Origin: Candidatus Zambryskiibacteriota bacterium | Lineage (GTDB): Bacteria > Patescibacteriota > Minisyncoccia > Phycocordibacterales > Zambryskibacteraceae | NCBI GenBank assembly: GCA_016177225.1 | Contig: JACOVQ010000006.1 | Location: 1 to 48,262 of the forward strand | Direction: 5' to 3' | DNA: 48,262 nucleotides | In this document: piece after piece, positions 21,496 through 30,615 of the stretch | Layout: each line of letters starts with the position of its first letter | How positions within the stretch are numbered: position 1 is the first letter of the stretch | The notes under the pieces: generated by a model | What the model saw: only the letters and a program-made list of their open reading frames with translations | The model's database searches: none | Told to the model about the DNA's origin: nothing | Position numbers and translations under genes: made by a program

Positions 21496-23136
21496 ATGCA
21501 CTTTCCGGAACTACTCGATATTCTGTTTGAAGAACGCGGCATTTTACCTGAAGGCCGAGCTGATTTCTTGAATCCTGACTATAACAAGCTTCACAGTCCG
21601 CTTCTGCTCCCGGATATAGAGAAAGCCCGCGACCGTGTCGCTCGAGCCGTAAAGGACAACGAGCACATCGTCGTTTTTTCCGATTATGATTGCGACGGAA
21701 TACCCGGTGCCGTTGTACTTTCCGACTTCTTTAGGCGCATAAAGTATGAAAACGTGTCTTTTTACATTCCCCACAGGCATCTTGAAGGTTTCGGTTTAAA
21801 TCGCGATGCTATAGATGAAATAGAGAAGAGGGGGGCCAAGTTAATTATTACCATAGACTGTGGTATGGCCGATATAGAAGAAGTGAAAGTGGCGCAAAAC
21901 AAGAGCATTGATGTCATCATTACTGACCATCATCAGCAAAGACCGGAATTACCTCCTGCTTATGCTGTAGTGAATCCTAACCGCACTGATTCAAATTATC
22001 CTTTCAGTGGCATATGCGGGTCTGCTGTGGTATTTAAACTGGTACAGGCAATATATGACAAAGAACCTTTCGGTGTTAAACCGGGGATGGAAAAATGGTC
22101 TTTGGATATGGTTGGACTTGCTACGCTCTCCGATATGGTACCGCTTGTAGATGAAAATAGAATTCTTGCAAAGTTTGGCCTGGAAGTTTTGAAGAAATCT
22201 CCCCGCCCGGGGCTTGCCGCGCTCTCGCGCAAACTTAATTTGGACAGGAAAAATATTTCGGAAGACGATGTGACGTTTATGATTACTCCGCGCATCAATG
22301 CCGCTTCAAGAATGGGCGTACCGAAAAATGCTTTCGAACTTTTGCGTACAGACAAACCGGAAGAAGCCGAAGGCCTGGCGCTTCACTTGGAGAAAATTAA
22401 TAACGAAAGAAAAGGAGTAGTGGCAGCGATGGTCAAAGAAGCGAAAGCAAATCTCGAAAAGCGCGAAAAAATTAATGATGTGATTGTCATCGGCTCGCCC
22501 GAGTGGCGCCCGGCGGTGGTGGGATTAGTGGCGAACAGTGTTGTAGATGCATATAAACGCCCCGCGTTTATATGGGGTCGCGATGGCGATGGTGTTATCA
22601 AAGGTTCATGCCGTTCTTACAATGGCTACAATTTATTTTTGCTCATGAGTGCTATAGGCAAATTGTTTATAGAATTTGGCGGGCATCCGGGCGCCGGCGG
22701 GTTTTCTGTAACGCTCGAGAATCTCACAACGCTTGAAGAAAGGCTTTCTGAGGCATTGAAAAAAGTAGCTGTTGGACAGCCACTTAGCTGTCCAACAGCT
22801 AAGTTATTGTCGATTAACATTTCCGACATCGGAGAGAATCTTTGGAATGCCATCTCTGGATTTGCGCCTTTCGGCTTGGGCAATCCCAAACCAATTTTTG
22901 ATATTAAAGGAGAAATTAAATCAGTCCGCCAATTCGGCAAAGAAAATAATCACATGGAATTGGTATTAACAGACGGAAAACAAGACGTTAAAGCCATTTC
23001 TTTCTTCTCTTCTCCCGAAACTTATAAACTTATAAACTTTCAAACTTCCGTCACTCTCCGCGCCAATCTCGAGAAGTCCTATTTCCGCAACCGTCCCGAA
23101 CTCCGCCTAAGAATTGTTGATATAATTCCGGCATGA
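21496..23136 (+). CDS. recJ: Single-strand-specific exonuclease RecJ
   Basis: 5'-to-3' ssDNA exonuclease of the DHH family used in recombination and repair. 546 residues: motif I VVFSDYDCDGIPGA, motif III TIDCGMAD, motif IV VIITDHHQQ, then the DHHA1 domain with GGHPGAGGFS and a C-terminal OB-like domain. The N-terminal HFLNPDY-type segment is also present. A perfect palindrome at 22767-22800 adds residues between the DHHA1 and OB regions without breaking the frame. The stop overlaps rnhA by 4 bp. Confidence 0.95.
   Translation: MHFPELLDILFEERGILPEGRADFLNPDYNKLHSPLLLPDIEKARDRVARAVKDNEHIVVFSDYDCDGIPGAVVLSDFFRRIKYENVSFYIPHRHLEGFGLNRDAIDEIEKRGAKLIITIDCGMADIEEVKVAQNKSIDVIITDHHQQRPELPPAYAVVNPNRTDSNYPFSGICGSAVVFKLVQAIYDKEPFGVKPGMEKWSLDMVGLATLSDMVPLVDENRILAKFGLEVLKKSPRPGLAALSRKLNLDRKNISEDDVTFMITPRINAASRMGVPKNAFELLRTDKPEEAEGLALHLEKINNERKGVVAAMVKEAKANLEKREKINDVIVIGSPEWRPAVVGLVANSVVDAYKRPAFIWGRDGDGVIKGSCRSYNGYNLFLLMSAIGKLFIEFGGHPGAGGFSVTLENLTTLEERLSEALKKVAVGQPLSCPTAKLLSINISDIGENLWNAISGFAPFGLGNPKPIFDIKGEIKSVRQFGKENNHMELVLTDGKQDVKAISFFSSPETYKLINFQTSVTLRANLEKSYFRNRPELRLRIVDIIPA
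22767..22800. repeat. In-frame palindrome inside recJ
   Basis: AGCTGTTGGACAGC (22767-22780), loop CACTTA, exact complement (22787-22800). A second, mutually exclusive palindrome, CTTAGCTGT-CCA-ACAGCTAAG, overlaps its right half (22783-22803). It encodes VGQPLSCPTAK in a linker. Confidence 0.75.
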
Positions 23137-23609
23137 TTACTGTTTATACAGATGGTGCCTCTCGCGGTAATCCGGGCCCGGGTGGCTACGCCGCCATTAT
23201 ATTGAATAACGATACTGTAACTGAAATTGGTGGACGAGAAGACCGCACTACAAATAATCGTATGGAACTTATGGGTGCAATTAAAGCATTAGAGTTTGCA
23301 TCACAACTATCTGCTAACAACTATCTACTGTGTACTGATTCCGAATATGTAATGAAAGGAATAACCGAATGGATAAAAAGATGGCAACTTAAGGGCTGGA
23401 AAACGGCCGGCAAGAAATCGGTTTTGAATCAAGATTTGTGGCAAGAACTTTTAAATGTAACGGAAGGCAAACAAATAAAATGGAAATATGTCGCGGGGCA
23501 TTCCGGGCACATTCTAAATGACCGTGCAGATAAGATTGCTACCAGCTTCGCGGATGGATTGAATCCAAACTTATACAATGGACCGAAGTCAGAATATCGG
23601 CACAAATAG
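23133..23609 (+). CDS. rnhA: Ribonuclease HI
   Basis: Degrades the RNA strand of RNA-DNA hybrids. 158 residues with the carboxylate set Asp7 (YTDGASRGNPGPGG), Glu45 (NRMELMGAI), Asp69 (CTDSEYV) and Asp133 (NDRADKIA), and the catalytic-loop His123 (AGHSG). The basic protrusion (KRWQLKGWKTAGKK) is present. It overlaps recJ upstream by 4 bp and the ComEC gene downstream by 32 bp, forming a DNA-processing operon. Confidence 0.96.
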   Translation: MITVYTDGASRGNPGPGGYAAIILNNDTVTEIGGREDRTTNNRMELMGAIKALEFASQLSANNYLLCTDSEYVMKGITEWIKRWQLKGWKTAGKKSVLNQDLWQELLNVTEGKQIKWKYVAGHSGHILNDRADKIATSFADGLNPNLYNGPKSEYRHK

Positions 23610-24888
23610 TATTTTTGTTTTTATTTGGAGTTTTATATTTGCGGTATTTGTTTCTTCCTTCTTTTTCTTACCGCCGCTTATAAGTATATTTATAATTTTA
23701 GTTGGTACAGCGATTTTGGCAGTGGATAAAGTATCACTATTCTTGTCCATCGCATTAATCTCTTTCGGTCTCGGAATTTTACGCTATGACATTAAAGATT
23801 TTCACACAGAAATTATGCCAAGCACAACAGGAGTGGTGATAAATGAGCCGGAACAGAGAGAAAATACGACAAGATTCGTTTTCTTATCTGACAATGGCGA
23901 AAAGATTTTAGTAAATACTGGTTTATATAGTGCTGTGCAATATGGAGACCAAGTAGAAATATCCGGCAAACTAGCGAAGCCCGGCATTATAGAAGATTTC
24001 AACTACGGGACTTATTTATCCAAAGATGATATTTATTTCGTGATGAACTTTACCGAAGTGGAAATTATTTCAAGCGGACACGGAAATATTATCAAGAGCA
24101 AGCTTTTATCTCTAAAGCAAAGCATCGTAAACAAAATGAGAAATATTTTTACCGAACCGGAATCGTCACTTCTTGCCGGACTTATATTGGCAGGCAAATC
24201 GGCTTTACCGAAAAATGTCTTGGAAGAATTCCGTCGCGCCGGCATCATCCACATTGTCGTGCTTTCCGGTTACAACATCACCATCATTGCCGACTTTTTG
24301 AAAAAGATTTTTGGACCGGTTGCAGCGATAGTAGGAGTGCTCTTGTTTGTTGTCATGACTGGAGCCGAAGCGACAGTGGTACGCGCGGCCATTATGGTGC
24401 TCATTGTGGTTGCAGCAAAGAATTTCCGCAGGCCGTACTCTGCTCCGAGAGCGCTTTTAGCCGCAGGGTTCCTGATGGTTATGCATAATCCTAAAATTCT
24501 TGTTTTTGACGCCTCATTTCAATTATCTTTTCTTGCTACCTGCGGTTTGATTTACGTCGTGCCTAAAGTGATGCAGCATCTGCAATGGATTACGGAAAAA
24601 TTTAAAACAAGAGAAATTATCGCGACAACTATCGGGACGCAGATAACCGTCTTGCCTTTCTTAATCTATCTTACGAGAGAAGTTTCTATCGTTTCTTTGC
24701 CGGCAAATATATTAGTGCTCTTCTTTATCCCGTATGTGATGTTTGCGGGCTTTTTCGCCGCTCTTATCGCTTATGTTTCCGCTATACCGGCGCTTCCTCT
24801 GACTTATTTGGCGCACCTCATCTTATCTTGGATACTTTTTGTCGCGGATTTTCTAGGCAACCTATCATTTGCCACCGCTAGCTTCTAA
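23578..24888 (+). CDS. comEC: ComEC/Rec2-type DNA-uptake channel without its nuclease domain
   Basis: 436-residue polytopic membrane protein. Two or three N-terminal helices, a DUF4131/OB-like extracytoplasmic domain (about 80-160) and the competence domain with LLAGLILAGKSALPKNVLEEFRRAGIIHIVVLSGYNITI, then further helices. It moves single-stranded DNA across the membrane in transformation. The C-terminal metallo-beta-lactamase domain of long ComEC proteins is absent; a separate gene for it lies at 25416, beyond sod. The start overlaps rnhA by 32 bp; no better start exists downstream. Confidence 0.9.
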   Translation: MDRSQNIGTNSIFVFIWSFIFAVFVSSFFFLPPLISIFIILVGTAILAVDKVSLFLSIALISFGLGILRYDIKDFHTEIMPSTTGVVINEPEQRENTTRFVFLSDNGEKILVNTGLYSAVQYGDQVEISGKLAKPGIIEDFNYGTYLSKDDIYFVMNFTEVEIISSGHGNIIKSKLLSLKQSIVNKMRNIFTEPESSLLAGLILAGKSALPKNVLEEFRRAGIIHIVVLSGYNITIIADFLKKIFGPVAAIVGVLLFVVMTGAEATVVRAAIMVLIVVAAKNFRRPYSAPRALLAAGFLMVMHNPKILVFDASFQLSFLATCGLIYVVPKVMQHLQWITEKFKTREIIATTIGTQITVLPFLIYLTREVSIVSLPANILVLFFIPYVMFAGFFAALIAYVSAIPALPLTYLAHLILSWILFVADFLGNLSFATASF

Positions 24889-25392
24889 GAAATTATCTTC
24901 GCACGTTTGCCAATTTAGGTTTGCGAAAAAAGCTTCGATATATTTTTTCTTTTCTGCCGGAGTATAGTCTGTAAAGTAGGCGTGTTCCCACATATCGAGA
25001 ACTAAGATAGGCGAGAGACCGGTTAAAACTCCCAAGTGATGTTCATCCACCCACGCACTGATAAGTTGTTTTGATGTCTGGTCGTAATACAGAGTCGCCC
25101 AACCCACTCCGCGCGTAAGCGCCATAGTTTTAAATTGCTCCCAATCAACTTTAGAGAGAGGGCTCTCTGTGAGGAGCGGAGTCGGACCACCTTCTAAATG
25201 CGAGAAATAAATCTCGTGATTTCTCATTCCATCGAATTCAAATGGAAACCGGCGATTATAGTTTTTTTCCTGAAGCAATTCGTTGACATTCTTGACGTAA
25301 CCGGCGTAGAGCTGAAGGTGTTCCTTAATAGTCTTTTCGCTTATGCCTTCCAATTTCGGGATATTAAATTTCTTTTCTTCAAATAATTTCAT
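24865..25392 (-). CDS. sodB: Superoxide dismutase, Fe/Mn family
   Basis: Converts superoxide to peroxide and oxygen. 175 residues, shorter than the usual 190-200. Metal ligands are His25 (IKEHLQLYAGY), His59 (MRNHEIYFSH), Asp133 and His137 (LDMWEHAYFTDY). Whether Fe or Mn is used cannot be read safely. ATG 25392 is preferred over GTG 25401 because TATAAT (25407-25402) is adjacent. The gene lies head-to-head with the metallo-beta-lactamase gene and converges on the ComEC channel gene, overlapping it by 24 bp. Confidence 0.93.
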   Translation of the reverse strand: MKLFEEKKFNIPKLEGISEKTIKEHLQLYAGYVKNVNELLQEKNYNRRFPFEFDGMRNHEIYFSHLEGGPTPLLTESPLSKVDWEQFKTMALTRGVGWATLYYDQTSKQLISAWVDEHHLGVLTGLSPILVLDMWEHAYFTDYTPAEKKKYIEAFFANLNWQTCEDNFLEASGGK

Positions 25393-25401
25393 AATAAGCA
25401 C

Positions 25402-25409
25402 ATTATACT
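25402..25409. promoter_or_regulatory. Overlapping divergent -10 boxes for sod and the MBL gene
   Basis: The 8 bp carry TATAAT on the minus strand (25407-25402) and TATACT on the plus strand (25404-25409). ATG 25416 is exactly 6 nt from the plus box, and ATG 25392 is 9 nt from the minus box. Both mRNAs would be nearly or fully leaderless, and polymerase cannot open both at once. Confidence 0.6.
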
Positions 25410-25415
25410 ATATGA

Positions 25416-26273
25416 ATGGGCTGGGTTAAAAAATACTCTAAAGAAGTGGTTGTAGGATTGCTTTTTCTTTCAAATATTTTCGTCTGGGTTGCCGTTTATG
25501 CTCGGCAATCTGGAAATCTGTTAAGCGTTTACTTCTTAGATATCGGACAAGGCGATTCTATCCTAATCGATTCTCCCCAACATGGCCGGGCGCTCGTAGA
25601 TGGTGGCAGGAATCGCAAAGTGCTTGCGGAAATAGACAAAGTCCTGCCCTTTGGCGATAAAAGGATTGATGTGGTGATTGCAACACATCCCGATGCCGAC
25701 CATATCGGCGGTTTGCCGGAAGTCGTTTCGCGTTACAAGGTCGGGCTTTTTATGGAACCGGGCGTAGAATCCGACAATACCGTCGATGACGAGTTGGAAA
25801 AGAGGGTGGAAGAGAAAAATATCCCCACACTTCTTGCGCGAAGAGGTATAGTAATCAACTTTGGCGATGAAGCAAAGCTCCAAATACTTTTTCCGAACCA
25901 AGATGTTTCCAATTGGGAGACCAACAGAGCATCCGTTGTCTCTAAATTAACTTATGGAAGTATTTCTTTTCTACTTACAGCCGATTCGCCTATGGCAATC
26001 GAAGACGTTTTGATGAATCTTGATAGGAAAGCACTAGATGCAGATGTATTAAAAGCGGGACACCATGGTTCTCGCACTTCGACCGCCGCGGCCTTCGCCG
26101 CAGCGGTCAGTCCTCAATACGCTGTTATTTCTGCCGGTAAAAATAATTCCTACGGCCATCCTCATAAAGAAGTTTTAGATATTTTAAAAAGTGTTGGCGC
26201 GCAAATCGTCAGCACAATCGATATGGGTACTATTAAATTCCAAACGGATGGAAAAATCCTAGAAATTAAATAA
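25416..26273 (+). CDS. ComEC-type metallo-beta-lactamase-fold hydrolase, stand-alone
   Basis: 285 residues. An N-terminal membrane or signal helix (about 10-30) is followed by a metallo-hydrolase domain beginning LLSVYFLDIGQGDSILI. The zinc motif THPDADHIGG, LLTADSP and LKAGHHGSRTS follow, in the arrangement of the ComEC C-terminal domain, thought to degrade the non-transported DNA strand. With the channel gene at 23578 it would reconstitute a split ComEC. It is not a beta-lactamase in the resistance sense. The stop overlaps rpmB tail to tail by 8 bp. Confidence 0.9.
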   Translation: MGWVKKYSKEVVVGLLFLSNIFVWVAVYARQSGNLLSVYFLDIGQGDSILIDSPQHGRALVDGGRNRKVLAEIDKVLPFGDKRIDVVIATHPDADHIGGLPEVVSRYKVGLFMEPGVESDNTVDDELEKRVEEKNIPTLLARRGIVINFGDEAKLQILFPNQDVSNWETNRASVVSKLTYGSISFLLTADSPMAIEDVLMNLDRKALDADVLKAGHHGSRTSTAAAFAAAVSPQYAVISAGKNNSYGHPHKEVLDILKSVGAQIVSTIDMGTIKFQTDGKILEIK

Positions 26274-26508
26274 CCCCGGCTTTTTTGAGGACAGAGTGGG
26301 CGCCGCGTTTGTTGATAGTTTTGATGGCGCGAGTGGAGAGAGTGAGAGTAATGGTCTTTTTCAGTTCCGGTATGTAAATGCGTTTTTTCTGGAGATTGGG
26401 GTACTTCCTAACCATCCCGGTAGGGTTAAATTTGGTCGCGCGGGTTCTATTGGAGTAGCCACCTCCAATTATGGAACCCTTCTTTAATACCGGGCAAATT
26501 TTCGCCAT
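26266..26508 (-). CDS. rpmB: Ribosomal protein bL28
   Basis: 80-residue large-subunit protein. MAKICPVLKKGSIIGGGYSNRTRATKF and the C-terminal LSTRAIKTINKRGA match bL28, although the usual CxxC pairs are lost, leaving a single Cys5. It is the only gene on this strand between sod and the small minus-strand ORF at 31.3 kb. Confidence 0.93.
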   Translation of the reverse strand: MAKICPVLKKGSIIGGGYSNRTRATKFNPTGMVRKYPNLQKKRIYIPELKKTITLTLSTRAIKTINKRGAHSVLKKAGVI

Positions 26509-26555
26509 CCCATTAGAAATTAGTACTTTTTGATAATTTGGTCATAACCTTATGC

Positions 26556-26575
26556 CCCGTTGCATTTCTAACGGG
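26556..26575. repeat. Small hairpin upstream of the M50 protease gene
   Basis: CCCGTT (26556-26561), 8-nt loop, AACGGG (26570-26575). It lies between the divergent rpmB and M50 genes without a U-run. Confidence 0.4.
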
Positions 26576-26589
26576 ACAGGTAGTTGCGA

Positions 26590-26595
26590 TATACT
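26590..26595 (+). promoter_or_regulatory. -10 box of the M50 protease gene, leaderless type
   Basis: TATACT, then exactly 6 nt, then ATG 26602. Confidence 0.6.
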
Positions 26596-26601
26596 AGCAC
26601 T

Positions 26602-27204
26602 ATGGATTTTGTATTTCAAATCGCCGTGCTCATCATGTCTGTCGTGATACACGAAGTTTCTCACGGCTATGCGGCGGCGATGCTCGGCGATAACACCGCC
26701 CGCTACCAAGGCCGCCTCACTCTCAACCCTCTCAAACACCTCGACCCTATCGGCTCGATACTCGTGCCCACGCTTGCTTACTTATTTGGCGGTTTTCTTT
26801 TTGGCTGGGCAAAGCCGGTTCCTTATAATCCCTATAACTTGAAACCGGGGCGCTGGTCTGAAGCAATGGTGGCGGCTGCCGGCCCAATTGCCAACATCTC
26901 CGTGGCGATAATCTTCGGTATCATTTTACGCACGGCCGGCAATCTTAACTCCGCCTTTACTCAAATTTTGGCAATCATCGTGCTCATCAATATCGTCCTT
27001 GCCGTTTTCAACCTTGTGCCGATACCGCCTCTCGACGGTTCCAAGCTCATCTTTGCCATTTTCCCAAATAAAATTCCTCAAATTAGAGATTTCTTTGAAC
27101 GGTACGGGCTAATGCTCATTATTTTCTTCATTCTCTTTCTCTGGCAGTCGATTTCTCCTTTAATTATCTGGATATTCAGGCTTATTACTGGTGTTGCTTT
27201 TTAG
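26602..27204 (+). CDS. Site-2 protease-like M50 family metallopeptidase
   Basis: 200-residue intramembrane protease of the short FpsA/YwhC type. HEVSH (His17, Glu18, His21) in the first core helix and NLVPIPPLDG (Asp145) in the third give the zinc site. About five or six membrane helices and no PDZ domain. The frame is open to 26584, but the -10 box fixes ATG 26602. Natural substrates of these short proteases are mostly unknown; rpsL follows 27 bp later. Confidence 0.93.
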   Translation: MDFVFQIAVLIMSVVIHEVSHGYAAAMLGDNTARYQGRLTLNPLKHLDPIGSILVPTLAYLFGGFLFGWAKPVPYNPYNLKPGRWSEAMVAAAGPIANISVAIIFGIILRTAGNLNSAFTQILAIIVLINIVLAVFNLVPIPPLDGSKLIFAIFPNKIPQIRDFFERYGLMLIIFFILFLWQSISPLIIWIFRLITGVAF

Positions 27205-27231
27205 AGATTTTTCTAGTAATGTATCCTCTCG

Positions 27232-27645
27232 ATGTCAACCATTAATCAGTTAGTTAAAAAGAAGAGGTATAAAACGGCTCGCAAGAATAAGTCTGTGGCT
27301 TTGACGCGCGGTTTTAATACCAAAAAGAATCGGCCAGTATTTTATATGTCTCCGTTTAAGCGCGGCGTGGCGACCAAAGTAACGACTAAAACTCCCCGCA
27401 AGCCCAACTCCGCTATTCGCAAAATTGCCAGAGTTCGTCTTACCAATGGCATGGAAATTACCGCCTATATTCCCGGCATTGGGCACAATTTGCAAGAACA
27501 CTCGGTGGTGCTTGTGCGAGGCGGCCGCGTGAAAGATGTTAACCTCCGATACCAAATCGTTCGCGGCGTGCTTGACGCGACCGGCGTAGAGACGAGGCGG
27601 CAAGCTCGCAGCCAATACGGCGCTAAAAGACCGAAGAGTAAATAA
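27232..27645 (+). CDS. rpsL: Ribosomal protein uS12
   Basis: Decoding-centre protein, 137 residues against about 124, with an N-terminal insertion ([12 protein letters not shown]). The core [18 protein letters not shown] carries Arg56 where E. coli has Lys43. The second functional loop reads [12 protein letters not shown], one residue shorter than GGRVKDLPGVRYH and without the conserved Pro. Both loops contact the decoding site and are classical streptomycin positions. First gene of the str cluster, with rpsG 2 bp downstream. Confidence 0.97.
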   Translation: MSTINQLVKKKRYKTARKNKSVALTRGFNTKKNRPVFYMSPFKRGVATKVTTKTPRKPNSAIRKIARVRLTNGMEITAYIPGIGHNLQEHSVVLVRGGRVKDVNLRYQIVRGVLDATGVETRRQARSQYGAKRPKSK

Positions 27646-27647
27646 AT

Positions 27648-28118
27648 ATGCGGCGCAAACTTAAAACAAAGCCGAAAATAGTTCCAGATTTTACCTACGA
27701 CTCGGAAAAAGTGGCGAAATTTATCAATTACTGTATGCAAGAAGGCAAGAAGAACACCGCCCGCACCATTGTCTACAAATCTTTCGACATAATTAAAGAG
27801 AAAACGAAGAATCGAAATCCTTTGGAAGTGTTTGAAACCGCGCTGAAAAATACCGGACCGACAATGGAGGTGCGTTCCAGACGTGTTGGAGGCGCTAACT
27901 ACCAAATTCCTCGCGAAGTCCGTCCGGAACGCCGCCAATATTTGTCTATGAAGTGGATTATTGATGCCGCTCGCTCGAAGAAAGGCAAGGCTATGGCAGA
28001 AAAGTTAGCAGAAGAGATTATCTCTGCTTCAAACAACGAAGGAGATGCAATCAAGAAACGTGAAAATACTCACAAGATGGCTGAAGCCAACAAAGCCTTC
28101 GCGCATTTCGCTTGGTAA
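27648..28118 (+). CDS. rpsG: Ribosomal protein uS7
   Basis: 156-residue small-subunit head protein. [29 protein letters not shown], the [16 protein letters not shown] loop that binds 16S rRNA, and the C-terminal helix ending NKAFAHFAW match the family. It lies between rpsL and fusA with gaps of 2 and 3 bp, the conserved str order. Confidence 0.97.
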   Translation: MRRKLKTKPKIVPDFTYDSEKVAKFINYCMQEGKKNTARTIVYKSFDIIKEKTKNRNPLEVFETALKNTGPTMEVRSRRVGGANYQIPREVRPERRQYLSMKWIIDAARSKKGKAMAEKLAEEIISASNNEGDAIKKRENTHKMAEANKAFAHFAW

Positions 28119-28121
28119 TTT

Positions 28122-30242
28122 ATGAACAGAGATTATCCTCTAGAAAGAGTCAGAAATTTTGGCATTATCGCGCATATTGACGCGGGGAAAACGACTACGA
28201 GCGAGCGCGTGCTTTTTTATACCGGTTCGCAACACAAAATCGGGGAAGTGCATGAAGGAGAAACTACGACAGACTGGATGGAGCAAGAGCGCGAGCGTGG
28301 CATCACTATCACCGCCGCCGCGGTTACCTGTTTTTGGAAAAATACTCGCTTCAATATCATCGATACTCCGGGGCATATCGATTTCACCGTGGAAGTTAAA
28401 AGGTCTCTCAGAGTTTTAGACGGCGCGGTCGTCGTCTTCGACGGCGTGGCCGGAGTAGAACCGCAGTCCGAGACTAACTGGCGCTACGCCGAAGAGGCTC
28501 ATGTGCCGCGAGTTTGTTTTGTAAATAAATTAGATAGAACGGGCGCATCTTTTGAACGTTCATATCAATCTATCTTGAATCGTCTTTCTAAAAAAGCTGT
28601 TCGCATGCAGATTCCGATTGGAGAAGAAGGCAATCATGAAGGCATCATCGACCTTTTGAAACTGAAGGCTTACTATTTCGAAGGGGATATGGGCAATAAA
28701 GTTGTGGAGAAAGAAATTCCAGAAAATCTGAAAGCGGATTCCGAGAAGTATCGAAGAGAACTTATTGAAAGGATTGTAGAAAATGACGAAGATTTGATGA
28801 GCTTGTATCTTGAAGGCAAAGAAATTTCTCTCGACGAGCTTAAAAAAACTTTAAGAAAAGCCGTTATTGAAAACAAGATTTTCCCAGTGCTCACAGGTTC
28901 TGCTTTGAAGAATAAAGGAGTGCAACTAGTACTCGACGCGGTGGTAGATTATTTACCGTCTCCATTAGATATTCCACCGGTCAAAGGCATTGACCCTCGC
29001 ACCGGAGAAGAGGTAGAGCGCAAGGCTTCAGATACGGAACCCTTCGCGGCGCTTGCTTTCAAACTCCAAGCGGACCCGTTTGTGGGACAACTGACATTTT
29101 TTAGAGTCTACTCTGGCACAATCGAGAGCGGTAGTTATATCTATAATTCAACCACCGGCTCCAAAGAACGCCTTGGCCGCATCGTGCGCCTTCAAGCCGA
29201 CAAGCGCGAAGAAGTGAAAAAAGTTTTTGCCGGAGAAATCGCGGCCGCCGTCGGTCTTAAGGATGCGAAGACTTCCCATACATTTTCTGACGAAAATAAT
29301 CCGATTGTCTTAGACCAGATAAAATTTCCAGAGCCGGTTATATCTTTGCGCATTGAACCGAAAACCAAAGCCGACCAAGAGAAAATGGGCATGGCACTTA
29401 AGCGCCTTTCGGACGAAGACCCGACTTTCAAAATTAAATCAGACCAAGAGACTGGCGAGACGGTCATTATGGGCATGGGCGAATTGCACTTGGAAATTAT
29501 CGTCGACCGCATGAAGCGCGAGTTCGGGGTGGAAGCTAATGTTGGTAAGCCGCAAGTGGCTTACAAAGAGACTATCCGGGGTGAAGCAGAAGTGGAAAAT
29601 AAATACATCAAGCAAACCGGAGGCAAAGGCCAGTATGGACACGTTAAAATTAAGATTAAGCCTCTGCCTCAATATGACCCGGAAGAAAAAGTGCCGAAGA
29701 ATGCTCATCGAGAACCTGGATTTGAATTTATCAACGCTATCAAAGGCGGTGTCATTCCCCAGGAATTTATCCCGGCGGTAGAGAAGGGTGTGCGTGAAGC
29801 GATGGATAGAGGAATACTTGCAGGTTATAAAATGACGGATATTTCGTGCGAATTAAATTATGGTTCTTACCACGACGTTGACTCTTCTGAAATTGCCTAC
29901 AAAATTGCAGCCTCACAAGCCTTTCAAGAAGCGGCTAAAAAGGCACGCCCAGTGCTTCTCGAGCCAATTATGAAAATAGAAGTGGTAATGCCGGAGAAGT
30001 TTATGGGTGACATTACCGGCAACCTCTCCGGCAAGCGCGGGCAAATCGAGGCGATGGAAGACCGTGGCGAACTCAAAGTGGTGCGCGCCAAAGTGCCTCT
30101 CTCAGAAATGTTCGGTTATGTTACATCTCTCCGCTCAATGACCGAAGGCCGCGGCTCATCGACTATGGAATTCGACCATTATGCTGTTGTGCCAACTAAT
30201 GTGGCGCAGGGAATTATTGAGGCGCGTACTGGTGGAAAATAG
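28122..30242 (+). CDS. fusA: Elongation factor G
   Basis: GTPase that drives ribosomal translocation. 706 residues, full length. GTP motifs: [19 protein letters not shown] (G1), DTPGHIDF (G3) and NKLD (G4). Domains II-V follow, including [13 protein letters not shown] and the [23 protein letters not shown] end. tuf does not follow directly, as it would in the standard order; a 1.5-kb spacer with small ORFs intervenes. Confidence 0.98.
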   Translation: MNRDYPLERVRNFGIIAHIDAGKTTTSERVLFYTGSQHKIGEVHEGETTTDWMEQERERGITITAAAVTCFWKNTRFNIIDTPGHIDFTVEVKRSLRVLDGAVVVFDGVAGVEPQSETNWRYAEEAHVPRVCFVNKLDRTGASFERSYQSILNRLSKKAVRMQIPIGEEGNHEGIIDLLKLKAYYFEGDMGNKVVEKEIPENLKADSEKYRRELIERIVENDEDLMSLYLEGKEISLDELKKTLRKAVIENKIFPVLTGSALKNKGVQLVLDAVVDYLPSPLDIPPVKGIDPRTGEEVERKASDTEPFAALAFKLQADPFVGQLTFFRVYSGTIESGSYIYNSTTGSKERLGRIVRLQADKREEVKKVFAGEIAAAVGLKDAKTSHTFSDENNPIVLDQIKFPEPVISLRIEPKTKADQEKMGMALKRLSDEDPTFKIKSDQETGETVIMGMGELHLEIIVDRMKREFGVEANVGKPQVAYKETIRGEAEVENKYIKQTGGKGQYGHVKIKIKPLPQYDPEEKVPKNAHREPGFEFINAIKGGVIPQEFIPAVEKGVREAMDRGILAGYKMTDISCELNYGSYHDVDSSEIAYKIAASQAFQEAAKKARPVLLEPIMKIEVVMPEKFMGDITGNLSGKRGQIEAMEDRGELKVVRAKVPLSEMFGYVTSLRSMTEGRGSSTMEFDHYAVVPTNVAQGIIEARTGGK

Positions 30243-30252
30243 TTATCATCGA

Positions 30253-30291
30253 CCCGCCCGCTAACGCCTGAGCGTAGCGATGGCGGGCGGG
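30253..30291. repeat. GC-rich hairpin after fusA
   Basis: CCCGCCCGC (30253-30261) pairs with GCGGGCGGG (30283-30291), and ACGC-CTGA-GCGT nests inside. There is no U-run, so it resembles a dispersed palindromic repeat more than a terminator. Confidence 0.55.
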
Positions 30292-30467
30292 AGCAAGAAC
30301 AGGTGGCAAATGAGCCTTATTTTAAGCCATTCAGGAAGAGATGGAAAAAGAACATCGGAGACTGGAAAGGGTTTCCGACGAATCGAGAGCCAAACGTTCT
30401 GGTCGCATCGATTAGTTCTTTTGGAGTTTTGAAAGGTCTTCACGTAAAAAACCTTTCTTGGTTTATT
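30292..30467. other. Stretch without a convincing gene
   Basis: The first part of the fusA-tuf spacer. A GTG-started frame (30303-30488, 61 codons, basic and aromatic) is open but has no clear ribosome site, and its stop lies inside the next hairpin. Its coding status is unresolved. A small hairpin GGAAA-GGG-TTTCC lies near 30364. Confidence 0.4.
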
Positions 30468-30565
30468 GGGAAATCACGCGGTTCGTGATTTCCCTTCTTA
30501 TTCAGCCCACTGAAAGTTTAGTGGGTTGATAGGAATTCATAGAAAGCGGGTTACCGCACTGGTTT
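30468..30565 (+). repeat. Structured leader unit, copy 1
   Basis: Order: hairpin with 11-bp arms GGGAAATCACG (30468-30478) and its complement (30484-30494), loop CGGTT; TTCTTATTCAG (30495-30505); hairpin CCCACT/AGTGGG; TTGATAGGA (30526-30534); GCGGGTTACCGCACTGGTTT (30546-30565). The same order recurs at 30810-30901. The first hairpin with its T-rich tail could be the terminator of the preceding unit. Confidence 0.7.
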
Positions 30566-30615
30566 GAAAACTCTGTAAGTCCTGACCGAAGGGCAGGCAA
30601 GAGTAAGGAGGATAT

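Noticed and set aside
25416-26273. Antibiotic-resistance beta-lactamase
   Set aside because: The motifs and neighbours match the ComEC C-terminal nuclease-type domain, not class B beta-lactamases.
30303-30488. 61-codon GTG-started frame after fusA
   Set aside because: There is no good ribosome site, the stop lies inside a repeated hairpin, and the opposite strand has an equally long open frame. Not called as a gene.
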